Assembly: GCA_902765735.1 (NCBI GenBank)
Contig: CACXBB010000011.1
Location: 1-63,759 of the forward strand
Length of the DNA: 63,759 nt
Reading direction: 5' to 3'
Origin: an uncultured Eubacteriales bacterium
GTDB lineage: Bacteria; Bacillota; Clostridia; Christensenellales; Aristaeellaceae
The notes under the pieces were generated by a model that searched no databases, had not been told where the DNA came from, and saw nothing but the letters and a program-made list of their open reading frames with translations. The position numbers and the translations under genes were made by a program. This document shows, one piece after another, positions 52,168 to 60,661 of the stretch. Within the stretch, counting starts at the first letter, position 1, and each line of letters begins with the position of its first letter.

Positions 52168-53431
52168 CCGGCCACGTCTTTAGCGCGTTGCCGTCGAGGT
52201 CCGCGAAGATCACCGCGTCCCCCGTGATCAGCACCAGCCGGTCGTCCCCCGCGGGCAGTATCGCGTCGTATTCCGCGCTCAGTATCCCGCGCCCGTCCGC
52301 GGAGATCAGGCCCCAGCGCGCGCCGTCGTAGTCCCAGTCCGCCTGAGACCAGGCGTATTCTGACGCCCGCCGCCCGAAGGTCATGAAGGCGTAGCGCCCG
52401 CCGCACAGCGGGAGGATGTATTGATACGACGCCGCGGCGGCGCTGCCGTCGGGATTCATCACATACTGGCACGCCTCGCCCCATTCCCCTTCGGAGATGA
52501 TCACCTGCCCGTCCAACCCCGGGGTGTACAGCGTGCCTGCGGGGCCTTCGTGCAGGCAGGTCCCGGCGGCGTCATAGAGATAAGCTGTATCCCCGGACCG
52601 TATCGCTATGTATGCGCCGCAGACCTCAACGGCGTCGGCCCTCACGGGGACTGTGAACCGCACTTCGGACCCGTCGGCGGCGTACACGTCCGCCCGGCCC
52701 TCCGCGTCCAGCCCGACGATGATGCCCTCGCCCCGCCGCATCCATATATAGCGCGGCGACACGACGACCTGCCCCTGCGCGTCGATGAGCCCCATCTCCC
52801 TGCCGTCGGACACGATGGCGACCCCCTCGGCAAAGGGGCCCGCCCAGCGCCATTCAGGCGGGATGACCTGCCGCCCCCGACCGTCCACGTAGCCGTACTG
52901 CCCGTCCGAGAGCATGAAGGGCATACGGCCGTCGCGAAAGGCGTGCAGGCCGTCGGCGGTGAAGCTGCCAGTGGTGAGCCGCGCGCCGTCGGGGGTGACG
53001 CAGATCATTTCGTCCGGCAGGTCGTCGTAGATGTCCCCCTCCAGCGCCAGGAAGGCCCCCTCGCCCGCATAGGTGAGCTGGGCCCACACCGGCGGGATGA
53101 GCGCCCCGCCGTTTAGATCCATCGCGCCGTAGAGCCCGTTCTGCCGGTAGAGCACCGCGTCCTCCACGGCCTCCAGCATGTCGAAGCGCTCCGCGTTCAC
53201 AGGCTTCCCGGAGGCGTCGTAGAGGCCGTAGCTGCCCACGGTGCCCAGGGCGTACAGGGCGCCCGGCTTGACGGCAAACGCGCTGTCCGCCGCCGGTTCG
53301 CGCACGACCTCCACGCCGTCATGATCCACCAGCGCGGCCACCCCCGATACCTGCACCGCGTAGAGATTCTGGGCCCGCGCGCCCGTCATGAGCATCAACG
53401 CCAGCATCACAGCGGCGATCCTTCCAGCCAT
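52127..53431 (-). CDS. Secreted WG-repeat protein
   Basis: The 434-residue protein has a signal peptide (1-20) and a series of WG-type beta repeats (GSYGLYDASGKPVNAERF, NGLYGAMDLNGGALIPPVW, GQYGYVDGRGRQVIPPEW, MGLIDAQGQVVVSPRY, ARWGLISADGRGILSAEY), which build a propeller-like or solenoid fold. No catalytic site is seen. AAGGGG lies 6 bases before the ATG. It is convergent with dacF, and the two share 41 bases of coding sequence in opposite strands. Confidence 0.85.
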   Translation of the reverse strand: MAGRIAAVMLALMLMTGARAQNLYAVQVSGVAALVDHDGVEVVREPAADSAFAVKPGALYALGTVGSYGLYDASGKPVNAERFDMLEAVEDAVLYRQNGLYGAMDLNGGALIPPVWAQLTYAGEGAFLALEGDIYDDLPDEMICVTPDGARLTTGSFTADGLHAFRDGRMPFMLSDGQYGYVDGRGRQVIPPEWRWAGPFAEGVAIVSDGREMGLIDAQGQVVVSPRYIWMRRGEGIIVGLDAEGRADVYAADGSEVRFTVPVRADAVEVCGAYIAIRSGDTAYLYDAAGTCLHEGPAGTLYTPGLDGQVIISEGEWGEACQYVMNPDGSAAAASYQYILPLCGGRYAFMTFGRRASEYAWSQADWDYDGARWGLISADGRGILSAEYDAILPAGDDRLVLITGDAVIFADLDGNALKTWPVTETAASSSEAGA

Positions 53432-53505
53432 CGCAAGCCCCCCTTTCGTTGATGATCCATTATAACATCATAAGGTAAAATGTTGGTTTATTTGATCAGC
53501 GGATA

Positions 53506-53534
53506 TAGACAAAATCGTCAAAAGATGCTATAAT
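53506..53534 (+). promoter_or_regulatory. Promoter of the tRNA cluster
   Basis: TAGACA-17-TATAAT, 43 bases before tRNA-Arg. Confidence 0.75.
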
Positions 53535-53577
53535 TACTTACTGTCGGCGGGAACTGTTCTCCCAGACGTCTCAGACT

Positions 53578-53654
<77 letters not shown>

Positions 53655-53659
53655 GTTAT

Positions 53660-53737
53660 GGTGGGTATAGCTCAGTTGGTTAGAGTGCCAGGTTGTGGCC
53701 CTGGAGGTCGTGGGTTCGAGCCCCACTACTCACCCCA
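53660..53737 (+). tRNA. tRNA-His (GUG anticodon)
   Basis: GTGGGTA pairs with TACTCAC; the preceding G at 53660 can serve as the G-1 opposite discriminator C; loop TTGTGGC with GTG; CCA is encoded. Confidence 0.96.
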
Positions 53738-53765
53738 TTTTTTTGATTGGCGGCCTTTTTTATAT

Positions 53766-53840
53766 TGGGGCGTAGCCAAGCGGTAAGGCACGGGACTTTG
53801 ACTCCCGCATTCGCAGGTTCGACCCCTGCCGCCCCAGCCA
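53766..53840 (+). tRNA. tRNA-Gln (UUG anticodon)
   Basis: TGGGGCG pairs with CGCCCCA; loop CTTTGAC with TTG; CCA is encoded. Confidence 0.96.
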
Positions 53841-53844
53841 ACGC

Positions 53845-53917
53845 GCTCCATTAGCTCAGTCGGTAGAGCACCTGACTTTTAATCAGGGTGTCCGGGGTTC
53901 GAATCCCCGATGGGGCA
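53845..53917 (+). tRNA. tRNA-Lys (UUU anticodon)
   Basis: GCTCCAT pairs with ATGGGGC; loop CTTTTAA with TTT; unlike its three neighbours no CCA is encoded. Confidence 0.96.
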
Positions 53918-53928
53918 CTGCGAAATGT

Positions 53929-53956
53929 CCGAAAACTGCGGTTTTCGGGCTTTTTT
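53929..53956 (+). terminator. Terminator of the tRNA cluster
   Basis: CCGAAAAC / GTTTTCGG stem followed by CTTTTTT. Confidence 0.9.
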
Positions 53957-53961
53957 AATAT

Positions 53962-53996
53962 GCAAATGCCGCGGAGGGTCGCTCCGCGGCATTTGC
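53962..53996 (-). terminator. Terminator of the TRAP operon
   Basis: GCAAATGCCGCGGAG and its complement with a 4-base loop, 22 bases after the dctM stop codon; AT-rich sequence follows on the minus strand. Confidence 0.8.
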
Positions 53997-54018
53997 CTTA
54001 TGATGGTATCCGTACCGA

Positions 54019-55308
54019 TCACGGCGTATAGCCCATGGCGATGGGCAGCGCGGTGGTCAGGCCGGGGAAGACGCTGATGCAGATCAGCACGATCACATTG
54101 CAGATCACATAGGGCAGCGCGCCCTTGAAGATGTCGATGATCGGCATGCGGTTGATCTTGTTGCAGGCATTCAGGCACATGCCCACCGGCGGGGTCACCA
54201 GGCCGATGGCGAGGCCGGTGATCATCATCGCGCCGAACTGGAGCGTCGAGAAGCCGTAGCTGTTCATCACAGGAAGCATGATGGGCGTCAGCAGCAGTAT
54301 GGCCGGGGAGACGTCGATGAACGTGCCGATGATGAGTATCAGTATGTCGAACACCACGGCCACGCCCCAGTAGGGCATGTTCAGCGACAGGAAGAAGTTG
54401 GCCACGATCTGCGGCACGTTGCCCATGGTCAGCATCCAGGTGAATATCTGGGTAAAGCCGATGATGATCATGATGGAGGACGATGAGATCAGCGTCTTTT
54501 TGAGCGCCGTCCAGATGTCCGCCCATTTGAGCTCCCGGTAGATGAAGAAGCCCACGACCACCGAGTACAGCACCGCCACGCCGGCGCTCTCGGACGCCGT
54601 GCACACGCCGCCGGACACGCACACGATAATGAAAAGCGGCATCAGCAGCGCGGGGATGCCCGCCAGCACGGCCTTCCAGAACTGCTTGGCGTCGAACTTC
54701 TCGCGGGCGGGGTGCCAGCCCTTGCGGGCGCTGATGATGTAGACCAGCACCAACTGGGTCAGGCCGATCAGTATGCCCGGCACCGCACCGGCCATGAACA
54801 GCGCGCCCACCGAGCCGCCGGAGACCATGGAGTACACCACCATCGGGGTCGAGGGCGGTATGATCATACCCATGGTGGAGGAGGCCACCGTGATGCCCGC
54901 GGAGGCGTCGGCGGGATAGCCTTCCTTCTGCATCGCGGGGATCAGTATGGAGCCCAGGGCGGAGGTGTCGGCCACGGAGGAGCCGGAGATGCCGCCGAAA
55001 ATCATCGAGGCGACGATGTTCACCTCGCCCAGGCCGCCGCGGATGGGCTTCAATATCGCCATGCAGAAATTGATGATGCGGTTGGTGATGCCGCCCACGT
55101 TCATCAGCTCGCCCGCCAGCATGAACAGCGGCATGGCGATCATCAGCTCGCTGTACACGCCGTTCCACACGCGCTGGGGGATCATGGACAGGAACATGGG
55201 GGTGCTCACGGACATGTAGCTGATGCAGGACGCGCCGATGGCGAAGGCCAGCGGTACGCCGATGGCGGCGAACACCACCAGGCCCAGCAGCAGGAAGATG
55301 ATGATCAC
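54019..55308 (-). CDS. dctM: TRAP transporter large permease subunit (DctM)
   Basis: The 429-residue protein has about 12 transmembrane helices and TRAP-type signatures (ELMIAMPLFMLAGELMNVGGIT, GGISGSSVADTSALGSILIPAM, PPSTPMVVYSMVSGGS, TPPVGMCLNACNKI). It imports an organic acid using the sodium gradient together with DctQ and DctP. The start is a GTG overlapping the dctQ stop as GTGA. Confidence 0.94.
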   Translation of the reverse strand: MIIIFLLLGLVVFAAIGVPLAFAIGASCISYMSVSTPMFLSMIPQRVWNGVYSELMIAMPLFMLAGELMNVGGITNRIINFCMAILKPIRGGLGEVNIVASMIFGGISGSSVADTSALGSILIPAMQKEGYPADASAGITVASSTMGMIIPPSTPMVVYSMVSGGSVGALFMAGAVPGILIGLTQLVLVYIISARKGWHPAREKFDAKQFWKAVLAGIPALLMPLFIIVCVSGGVCTASESAGVAVLYSVVVGFFIYRELKWADIWTALKKTLISSSSIMIIIGFTQIFTWMLTMGNVPQIVANFFLSLNMPYWGVAVVFDILILIIGTFIDVSPAILLLTPIMLPVMNSYGFSTLQFGAMMITGLAIGLVTPPVGMCLNACNKINRMPIIDIFKGALPYVICNVIVLICISVFPGLTTALPIAMGYTP

Positions 55309-55826
55309 TTGGCGTCACCCTCCTTTGCTTCGTAGGCGCTGCGGGGCGCGCGGACGGCCAGTATCAGCTTTGCCACGATACACACCGCGGCCAGCGCGCC
55401 GCACACGGGCATGATGCCGTACATGTAGCGCATGGGGATCTCCATGCCCTGGCTGATCTGCATGCCCATCTTCTGGGTGTATTCCCAGGCAAAGCGGGTG
55501 AACACGCAGTCCACCGCCAGCATGATGACGAGTATCAGGCAGCGCACCGCCCGCTTCACGGCAGGGGGCAGCACGTCGTAGAGCATGTTGATGGCCACGT
55601 GCTCGTCCTTGAGCACGTTGAGCCCCAGCCCCCAGAAGGTGGTGAAGGCGAACAGCGTCACGTTGAACTCCGACACCTGCTTCCAGCTCAGCGAGAAGCA
55701 GTAGCGGCAGATGACCGTAAAGATCACCATCACCGCCAAAAGCCCCATCGCCACCGCGCCGATGCCGGTATATATGCTGATGATCCACTCGCCGACGGAC
55801 TTCCTCGGCTTGCCGGTGTCGCTCAT
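55305..55826 (-). CDS. dctQ: TRAP transporter small permease subunit (DctQ)
   Basis: The 173-residue protein has four transmembrane helices, with RYCFSLSWKQVSEFNVTLFAF and GLNVLKDEHVAINML, the usual DctQ segments. It bridges DctP and DctM. It lies between the two other subunit genes, with stop/start overlap into dctM. Confidence 0.92.
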   Translation of the reverse strand: MSDTGKPRKSVGEWIISIYTGIGAVAMGLLAVMVIFTVICRYCFSLSWKQVSEFNVTLFAFTTFWGLGLNVLKDEHVAINMLYDVLPPAVKRAVRCLILVIMLAVDCVFTRFAWEYTQKMGMQISQGMEIPMRYMYGIMPVCGALAAVCIVAKLILAVRAPRSAYEAKEGDAK

Positions 55827-55921
55827 CAGACATCACTATCCTTTCAAAAGATGGTATTTCCTGATACACAAACCGAGGGTCAGGGCATTTGCCCTGATCC
55901 TCGCGCTTGTCCGGGGCCGGA

Positions 55922-56938
55922 TCACTTCGCGGCTTCGACGATGGCCAGCATCTCCTCCAGCTCCTCCTGGGTGCAGATGCCCTCGTCCACGCACTGCTGG
56001 TACACGCCCTGGCAGGCCTCCTGGAAGGCGGCCAGCTCTTCGGCGGAGGGCTCATAGACCTCCGCGCCGGAGTCGATGATGGTCTGCTTGGCGGCGTTGC
56101 TGTTCTGGTCGATCAGCTGGTCGTTGTACTCGCCCATCTCGGTGGCGCACTCGGAGATGATGGTCTGGAACTCCTCGGGCAGGCTGTTCCACCACTGGGC
56201 GTTCACATAGAAGGGATCGGGATGGAACTGATAGTTCACCTCGGTGAAGTACTTCTGCACCTCGTAGAACTTCATGCCCTCGACGTTGACCCAGGGGTTC
56301 TCCTGGCCGTCGGCGACGCCGGTCTTGAGGCCCATGTACAGATCGGCATAGGGGATCGTGGTGGTGGTGGCGCCCAGAGCGATGAAGGTCATGTCGATGG
56401 TCTTCATGCCGTTGGTGCGCATCTTCAGGCCCTCAAGGTCGGCGGGCTTGGTGATGGGATGCACGTTGTTGGAGAACTGGCGATAGCCGCCGGCGTCGCA
56501 CAGGTTGATGATCACGGTGCCGGTGGTCTCCTCAGCCTCGGCGCACACCTTCTTGGCCAGGTCGGACTGCAGAAGCGCGGTGACCTGGGCGCGGGTGTTG
56601 GTCAGGAAGGGCAGGGTGAACATCAGAAGGCGGGGGCTGAAGTCAAACTGGCCGCCGCGCATGCCCTGGGTCACGCCCTGCACGACCTGCTCCAGCATCT
56701 CCTTCTCGGTGCCGAGCTGGCCGTTGCCGTAGACCTGCACGGTCACGTGGCCGTTGGTGCGCTCCGCCACGTCCGCGGCGAACTTCTCCATCGAGACCCA
56801 GCGGGGATTGCCCTCGGGCTGGGCGTGGCCGACGATCATGGTGAAGTTGCCTTTATCGGCAAAGGCGTCCTCGGCCAGAGCGCTGAAGCAGCAGAGCGTC
56901 AGCATGGCGACGAGCATCAGGGCAAGCAGTTTTTTCAT
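55922..56938 (-). CDS. dctP: TRAP transporter solute-binding protein (DctP)
   Basis: The ATG at 56938 follows GGAGG; 338 residues with a cleavable signal peptide (1-22, LTLCCFSALA). Family landmarks are GHAQPEGNPRWVSMEKFAADV, GNGQLGTEKEMLEQV and the substrate-clamping arginine in LEGLKMRTNG (about residue 180). The ligand is probably a C4-dicarboxylate or other small organic acid, not determinable here. A promoter (56995-57023) precedes it; it is the first gene of the operon. Confidence 0.94.
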   Translation of the reverse strand: MKKLLALMLVAMLTLCCFSALAEDAFADKGNFTMIVGHAQPEGNPRWVSMEKFAADVAERTNGHVTVQVYGNGQLGTEKEMLEQVVQGVTQGMRGGQFDFSPRLLMFTLPFLTNTRAQVTALLQSDLAKKVCAEAEETTGTVIINLCDAGGYRQFSNNVHPITKPADLEGLKMRTNGMKTIDMTFIALGATTTTIPYADLYMGLKTGVADGQENPWVNVEGMKFYEVQKYFTEVNYQFHPDPFYVNAQWWNSLPEEFQTIISECATEMGEYNDQLIDQNSNAAKQTIIDSGAEVYEPSAEELAAFQEACQGVYQQCVDEGICTQEELEEMLAIVEAAK

Positions 56939-56994
56939 GGGTGATTCCTCCTCATTTTTTGACAAATGCCAATCAGGCTTTGCCATTTGAGGCT

Positions 56995-57023
56995 ATTTTA
57001 CCACATTTCAACCCCGAAGGCAA
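56995..57023 (-). promoter_or_regulatory. Promoter of the TRAP operon
   Basis: On the minus strand TTGCCT-17-TAAAAT, 56 bases before the dctP start. Confidence 0.6.
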
Positions 57024-57072
57024 CCAATATATTTAATTTATTGATGTCGATTCTGTCACAGTTTTTACATCA

Positions 57073-57101
57073 TTGACATCGTGGCGGTTTCCATCTATAA
57101 T
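57073..57101 (+). promoter_or_regulatory. Consensus promoter of the SdpI-like gene
   Basis: TTGACA and TATAAT, both perfect, with a 17-base spacer, 33 bases before the start codon. Confidence 0.85.
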
Positions 57102-57134
57102 GGTCTGTGAGATTTGGCGATACGGAGGCAGTTT

Positions 57135-57794
57135 ATGGAAAACCGGCGTCGCAGGCGTTTGACCCTGCCGATCCACACGCTCTACGTCGCGTGCCAGTAC
57201 CTCGGCGCGTGCGCGGTGTGCCTGGGCTATCCCGGCGTGGGCGACTTTGCCCGGCTCTGGCCCGGCGGCCCCGCGATGCCCCGGCCCGTCATCATGCTGT
57301 GGCCGCTCGCGCTGCTCACGGCGGACCTCATGCTGGACCGCACCTGGCTGCGCGCCTATCGCCTCGACCTGGCGGAGGGCCCGGGCCACGGGCACGGCCT
57401 GCACCGCAGGACCCTGGAGGCCCTCGCCGCGCCGGTGCTGTTCATACTGGACGTCGTCGCCATACTCGCCGTGCTCGCCTCCCAGCGTGAAAACGCCGCA
57501 TACGACGCGCAGGTCCGGCTGCACACCGCCGCCATGGCCGCGGGCATCGCGCTGTGGATCTACGGGCGCGCGCTGCCCCGCATCCGATATAAGAGCGTCT
57601 GGGGCCTGCGCACAGCCGCCGCGATGCGGAGCGTGCGCAACTGGGGCGCCGTCCACCTGAAGGCCATGCCCGGAGCCTGCCTGTGCGGGGCGCTGTGCCT
57701 CGTCGCCGGGACATTCCTCTCCCCCATCCCCGCCCTTTGCACCGCCGCCGCCCTGCTGGTCGCTGCGTTTGTGTTCATGTTCACCCGGAAATAA
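57135..57794 (+). CDS. SdpI-like polytopic membrane protein
   Basis: The ATG at 57135 has GGAGG 6 bases upstream; 219 residues with about six transmembrane helices. The segment GRALPRIRYKSVWGLRTAAAMRSVRNWGAVHLKA matches the SdpI/YhfL C-terminal motif (GxxxPKIKxNxxxGIRTxWT...W..TH), though the final Thr-His is Val-His. SdpI proteins confer immunity to the SdpC toxin or sense it; no toxin gene is seen here. The promoter is unusually perfect. Confidence 0.7.
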   Translation: MENRRRRRLTLPIHTLYVACQYLGACAVCLGYPGVGDFARLWPGGPAMPRPVIMLWPLALLTADLMLDRTWLRAYRLDLAEGPGHGHGLHRRTLEALAAPVLFILDVVAILAVLASQRENAAYDAQVRLHTAAMAAGIALWIYGRALPRIRYKSVWGLRTAAAMRSVRNWGAVHLKAMPGACLCGALCLVAGTFLSPIPALCTAAALLVAAFVFMFTRK

Positions 57795-57891
57795 AAAAGA
57801 TTATCCCCTCGCCCGGAATAGGAAACACATGCAGAAAAGATGTATTCATGGTAGAATAGCCATAGAGCGCTCGCTGTGGAGGCATTGATCC

Positions 57892-58734
57892 ATGGAAATC
57901 AATAATGAATATCTCAATGCAAGATACCACGAAGAGGATCTGCAAAGACTGCGCGGCTTCCGACCCATCGATGATACCTTCATGCGCTGTCTCTTCCACG
58001 ACAACCTGCCACTGGCACAGTTTGTGCTTCACATCATTACCGGAAAACCGGACCTGATACTGACGCACGAGGAAACGCAAAAGGATCTGAAACGATTGCT
58101 CGGCACGCGTTCCCTGTGTTTGGACGTTCACGGCATAGACAGCGAGAACAGGGAATATGACATGGAGATCCAGCGGGCGGACATCGGCGCTCGTCCCGAA
58201 CGGGCAAGGTATCATTCCGCCGCCATGGACATCGAAGCGCTCAATGCGGGACAGGAGTTTGAAGACCTTCCCGAAACCTACACGATCTTTGTCACTGAAA
58301 GCGACTTCTTCGGGAAAGGCGTCGGGCTCTACCCCATCGATAGAATGAATCTTGCCACAAATACACCTTTTAACGACCGGGAACACATCCTCTATGTGAA
58401 CGGTCAGTATCAGGGAGAGGACGACTTGGGGAAGTTGATGCACGATTTCCTGTGCAGCGACCCCGACGATATGCACTTTGACATACTGGCGGAAAGATCA
58501 CGTTATTATAAGGAGAATCCGGAGGGGGTTAGCGAAATGTGCAAGGCCATGGAAGACATGCGCAATGAGGCGCTGGAGAGGGGACGCATTGAAGGGCGCG
58601 CAGAAGGGCGTTTGAATAATATGATCGAGTCCGTTCGGAGCCTGAAAGCCAAGCTCGGCCTTTCTGACCAGCAGGTGAAGGATGCCCTCAGTATCTCCAA
58701 CCAGGATTGGGAACAGATTGCCGTTAAGGTATGA
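57892..58734 (+). CDS. Rpn/PDDEXK-family transposase-like nuclease
   Basis: The 280-residue protein has DDTFMRCLF near the start, the nuclease core LDVHGID...REYDMEIQRAD (Asp and Glu-x-Gln of the PD-(D/E)XK fold), RARYHSAAMD, and a helical C-terminus with a GRIEGRAEGR repeat. This is the Rpn (recombination-promoting nuclease) or PD-(D/E)XK transposase family. GGAGG lies 9 bases before the ATG. GC content is lower than in its neighbours, and it borders the accessory region, so it may be acquired. Confidence 0.85.
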   Translation: MEINNEYLNARYHEEDLQRLRGFRPIDDTFMRCLFHDNLPLAQFVLHIITGKPDLILTHEETQKDLKRLLGTRSLCLDVHGIDSENREYDMEIQRADIGARPERARYHSAAMDIEALNAGQEFEDLPETYTIFVTESDFFGKGVGLYPIDRMNLATNTPFNDREHILYVNGQYQGEDDLGKLMHDFLCSDPDDMHFDILAERSRYYKENPEGVSEMCKAMEDMRNEALERGRIEGRAEGRLNNMIESVRSLKAKLGLSDQQVKDALSISNQDWEQIAVKV

Positions 58735-58769
58735 TATTTCCAACAATCTGAACGATCAGCAGGACAGAG

Positions 58770-58807
58770 AAAACCCCCGACAGGTCTTGAGCCATCGGGG
58801 GTTTTGA
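58770..58807. terminator. Terminator between the Rpn gene and the rpsI relic
   Basis: AAAACCCCCGA / TCGGGGGTTTT with T-tracts on both strands. It would serve the Rpn gene and, on the minus strand, looks like the original rpsI terminator, 8 bases after the relic's stop codon. Confidence 0.9.
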
Positions 58808-58814
58808 TTTCTCC

Positions 58815-58865
58815 TTAGCGCTTGGAGAACTGGGGCGCGCGACGGGCGGCCTTCAGGCCGTACTT
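58815..58865 (-). other. Attachment site: duplicated 3' end of rpsI (ribosomal protein S9)
   Basis: On the minus strand these 51 bases encode KYGLKAARRAPQFSKR and a stop, the C-terminus of ribosomal protein S9. Resemblance to S9 ends abruptly upstream (MPV instead of the Arg/Lys-rich run). No rest of rpsI is present. Directly inside lies the dyad CTGGC-GTTCGAT-GCCAG (58868-58884), like an integrase core site, followed by an integrase remnant at 58972. This is the pattern left by an integrative element that uses the rpsI 3' end as its target. Confidence 0.85.
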
Positions 58866-58971
58866 GACTGGCATCGAACGCCAGAACCCCTGGTATTACA
58901 GGCTTTTCGAGCCATACGGGAATTTTTCCCCCAGAATTTAACCACCTGTCGGAAACCCCGAAACGAAGTCG

Positions 58972-59670
58972 TCACTGCTCATCCGGCTGGGATGTAGTCG
59001 CGACAGCCTCACCGTTTGTAAAAGCGGCATCCACAACAGCCAGCAACTGTTCTGGTTTATTATACTTCACTTTTGCATAAATGTCCATAGTAATTTTGCT
59101 GTTTTCGTGACCCGCCAAATACTGAACCGTCTTCGGATCAACACCCGCATGAATGAGATTCGTAATATAGGTGTGTCGCAGCAAATGCGGACTAACATCA
59201 AAGTCAATGCAGTATACGATCTTCGGACGATTGGAGCACTTCTCTCCTGTTTTCGGCTTAAACTGCTTCTTGATAGCGTGGCCGTTGACATATCGATAGA
59301 TTGTTCGCTCCCTGGTACTCCTAATCGTAATATACCTCCATATTCTCTGGAACTGCGATGCGGACAGTGGTTCGCCTTTGTTGTTTGAAATTACGTATTT
59401 TGATGTTGATCGTTCATTTTCTGCACTCAAGCAGTCCACAAGGCATTTCGGAATCGGGATATCCCTTCTTGCTGCCTTCGTCTTCAAATCCGTCGTAACG
59501 ACCGGCCTGTTATGATCTGGATGCCACGCTCTTCGAACTGAAATATACGGAACAGCTCTATCCAAGAAAACACAATCCCATTGAAGGCCTAATATCTCCT
59601 CCCGTCTCAATCCCGCATATAGTCCTATCATAACAAAGAGATATGGTGGAAGATCACGGATTGTTTCCAA
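58972..59670 (-). pseudogene. Truncated tyrosine integrase, catalytic domain only
   Basis: The 232 residues hold the catalytic domain: GLRREEILGL (Arg), PHLLRHTYIT (His-x-x-Arg), GHENSKITMDIYAKV (His and Tyr nucleophile). The SAM-like core-binding and arm-binding domains of a 370-400 residue ICE integrase are missing. The reading frame continues upstream only to about 59691, where it joins an unrelated ATPase fragment. The listed start is a TTG without a ribosome binding site. It belongs to the adjoining rpsI attachment site. Confidence 0.85.
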
Positions 59671-59686
59671 AAGCAGTTTTACCTGC

Positions 59687-59971
59687 TCATCGCGCCGCGC
59701 TGAAGGGCGCCTCCAGGTTGATGGTCAGGTATTCGCCCACGCGCACGCCGTTGACCACGGTGCCGACGTACAGTGAGCCGGATTCGTTCTCCGTGTCGAT
59801 CACGCACAGCTTCTCCCAAATGTCAGCCTCCGCCATGCTGGGATGCGCCGCTTTGATGAGCCCGTACCCCAGCAGCAGGGAGCTCAGCGTCTTTCCACTG
59901 CCGGAAGGTCCCGCGATGCCCAGCTTGAGCTTCGCCTATGATCGTTTTGCCTTGTGAATCTGGATTGCCAT
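59687..59971 (-). pseudogene. Remnant of a phage/ICE AAA ATP-binding protein with an in-frame TAG
   Basis: The ATG at 59971 has GGAGG upstream. Codon 12 is TAG (59936-59938), after which the same frame reads AKLKLGIAGPSGSGKT (Walker A) and continues to GVRVGEYLTINLEAPFSAAR before a stop at 59687. The intact family (AAA ATPases near single-strand annealing genes in phages) is more than 200 residues long, so this is both nonsense-mutated and truncated, fused at its 3' side to the integrase fragment. Confidence 0.85.
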
Positions 59972-60340
59972 ACTGTTGTCCTCCTTTTCGTTCTGAGGTG
60001 CTTACTTACCCCTCTATCTATAGAGGGACACAGCGGAGGGATTGAAATTGCAGAAATCGATGTTAAACAATGATTAAATCCAAATCCTCGCTCTGCTGTT
60101 GTTTTGACAAGCATTGCGGATTATAGCATACATTCTTTTGAGTGACAATGAGCTTTTTTTGACCAACGGTCTGACGTCTGCGTCCCATGCCACGACCAAA
60201 GCTTATTCTGTTGAATCTATTTCAAAATCTCAAAGGCATATACTTGAAACCAAGAACAATCTCATCTTGTCTGTAGTGTATGCGGAACTATATGAAAATT
60301 CGATCGTCTAAAATGCAGAATTCACGAAAGGGATGATCGC
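59972..60340. other. AT-rich stretch without a recognised gene
   Basis: The only signals are the dyad CCCTCTATCTATAGAGGG (60009-60027) upstream of the ATPase remnant and an isolated TTGACA near 60105. A 65-codon open frame (60114-60311) has no ribosome binding site and no resemblance that I can name. Confidence 0.5.
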
Positions 60341-60661
60341 ATGAACAGGTTTATTCCAAGGGAGAAGCTAAGCAAGAAGGCCCGTAAGAAACTCGACAGC
60401 GAAAAGCGCGCCGGTTGGACGTTCTCACCCGTATCCAGAAGAGTTGAAAGCAAAAAAGTGTACAGCCGCAAAGGAAAATCCCATGACCGTTATAATGATT
60501 ACGGGCATGGGATTTTTTATGGAAGATTGCCCTTCTGCGTTATGAAGGAACATGCGCTTCCGTCCGTGACACACTCAATGTCGCCGGAAATATCTGTCCT
60601 CAGAATTGTAACGCCGGCATCGCGCAGTCTGGACAGCACTTCCTCTGAGGGGTGCCCATAG
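60341..60661 (+). CDS. Small conserved protein of mobile elements, altered 3' end
   Basis: The ATG follows AAAGGGATGATCGC. The first 65 or so residues are very basic (MNRFIPREKLSKKARKKLD...RAGWTFSPVSRRVESKKVYSRKGKSHDRYND), a sequence pattern I associate with short hypothetical proteins next to phage/ICE genes of Firmicutes. The remaining 40 residues are read from the antisense of the neighbouring metallo-beta-lactamase gene, and a hairpin (60475-60518) lies inside the frame, so the 3' end is probably not original. The function is unknown. Confidence 0.6.
   Translation: MNRFIPREKLSKKARKKLDSEKRAGWTFSPVSRRVESKKVYSRKGKSHDRYNDYGHGIFYGRLPFCVMKEHALPSVTHSMSPEISVLRIVTPASRSLDSTSSEGCP
60475..60518. terminator. 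Hairpin with T-tracts on both strands
   Basis: AAAATCCCATGACCGT / ACGGGCATGGGATTTTTT. It covers the stop codon of the convergent MBL gene and lies inside the frame of the small basic protein. Confidence 0.75.
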
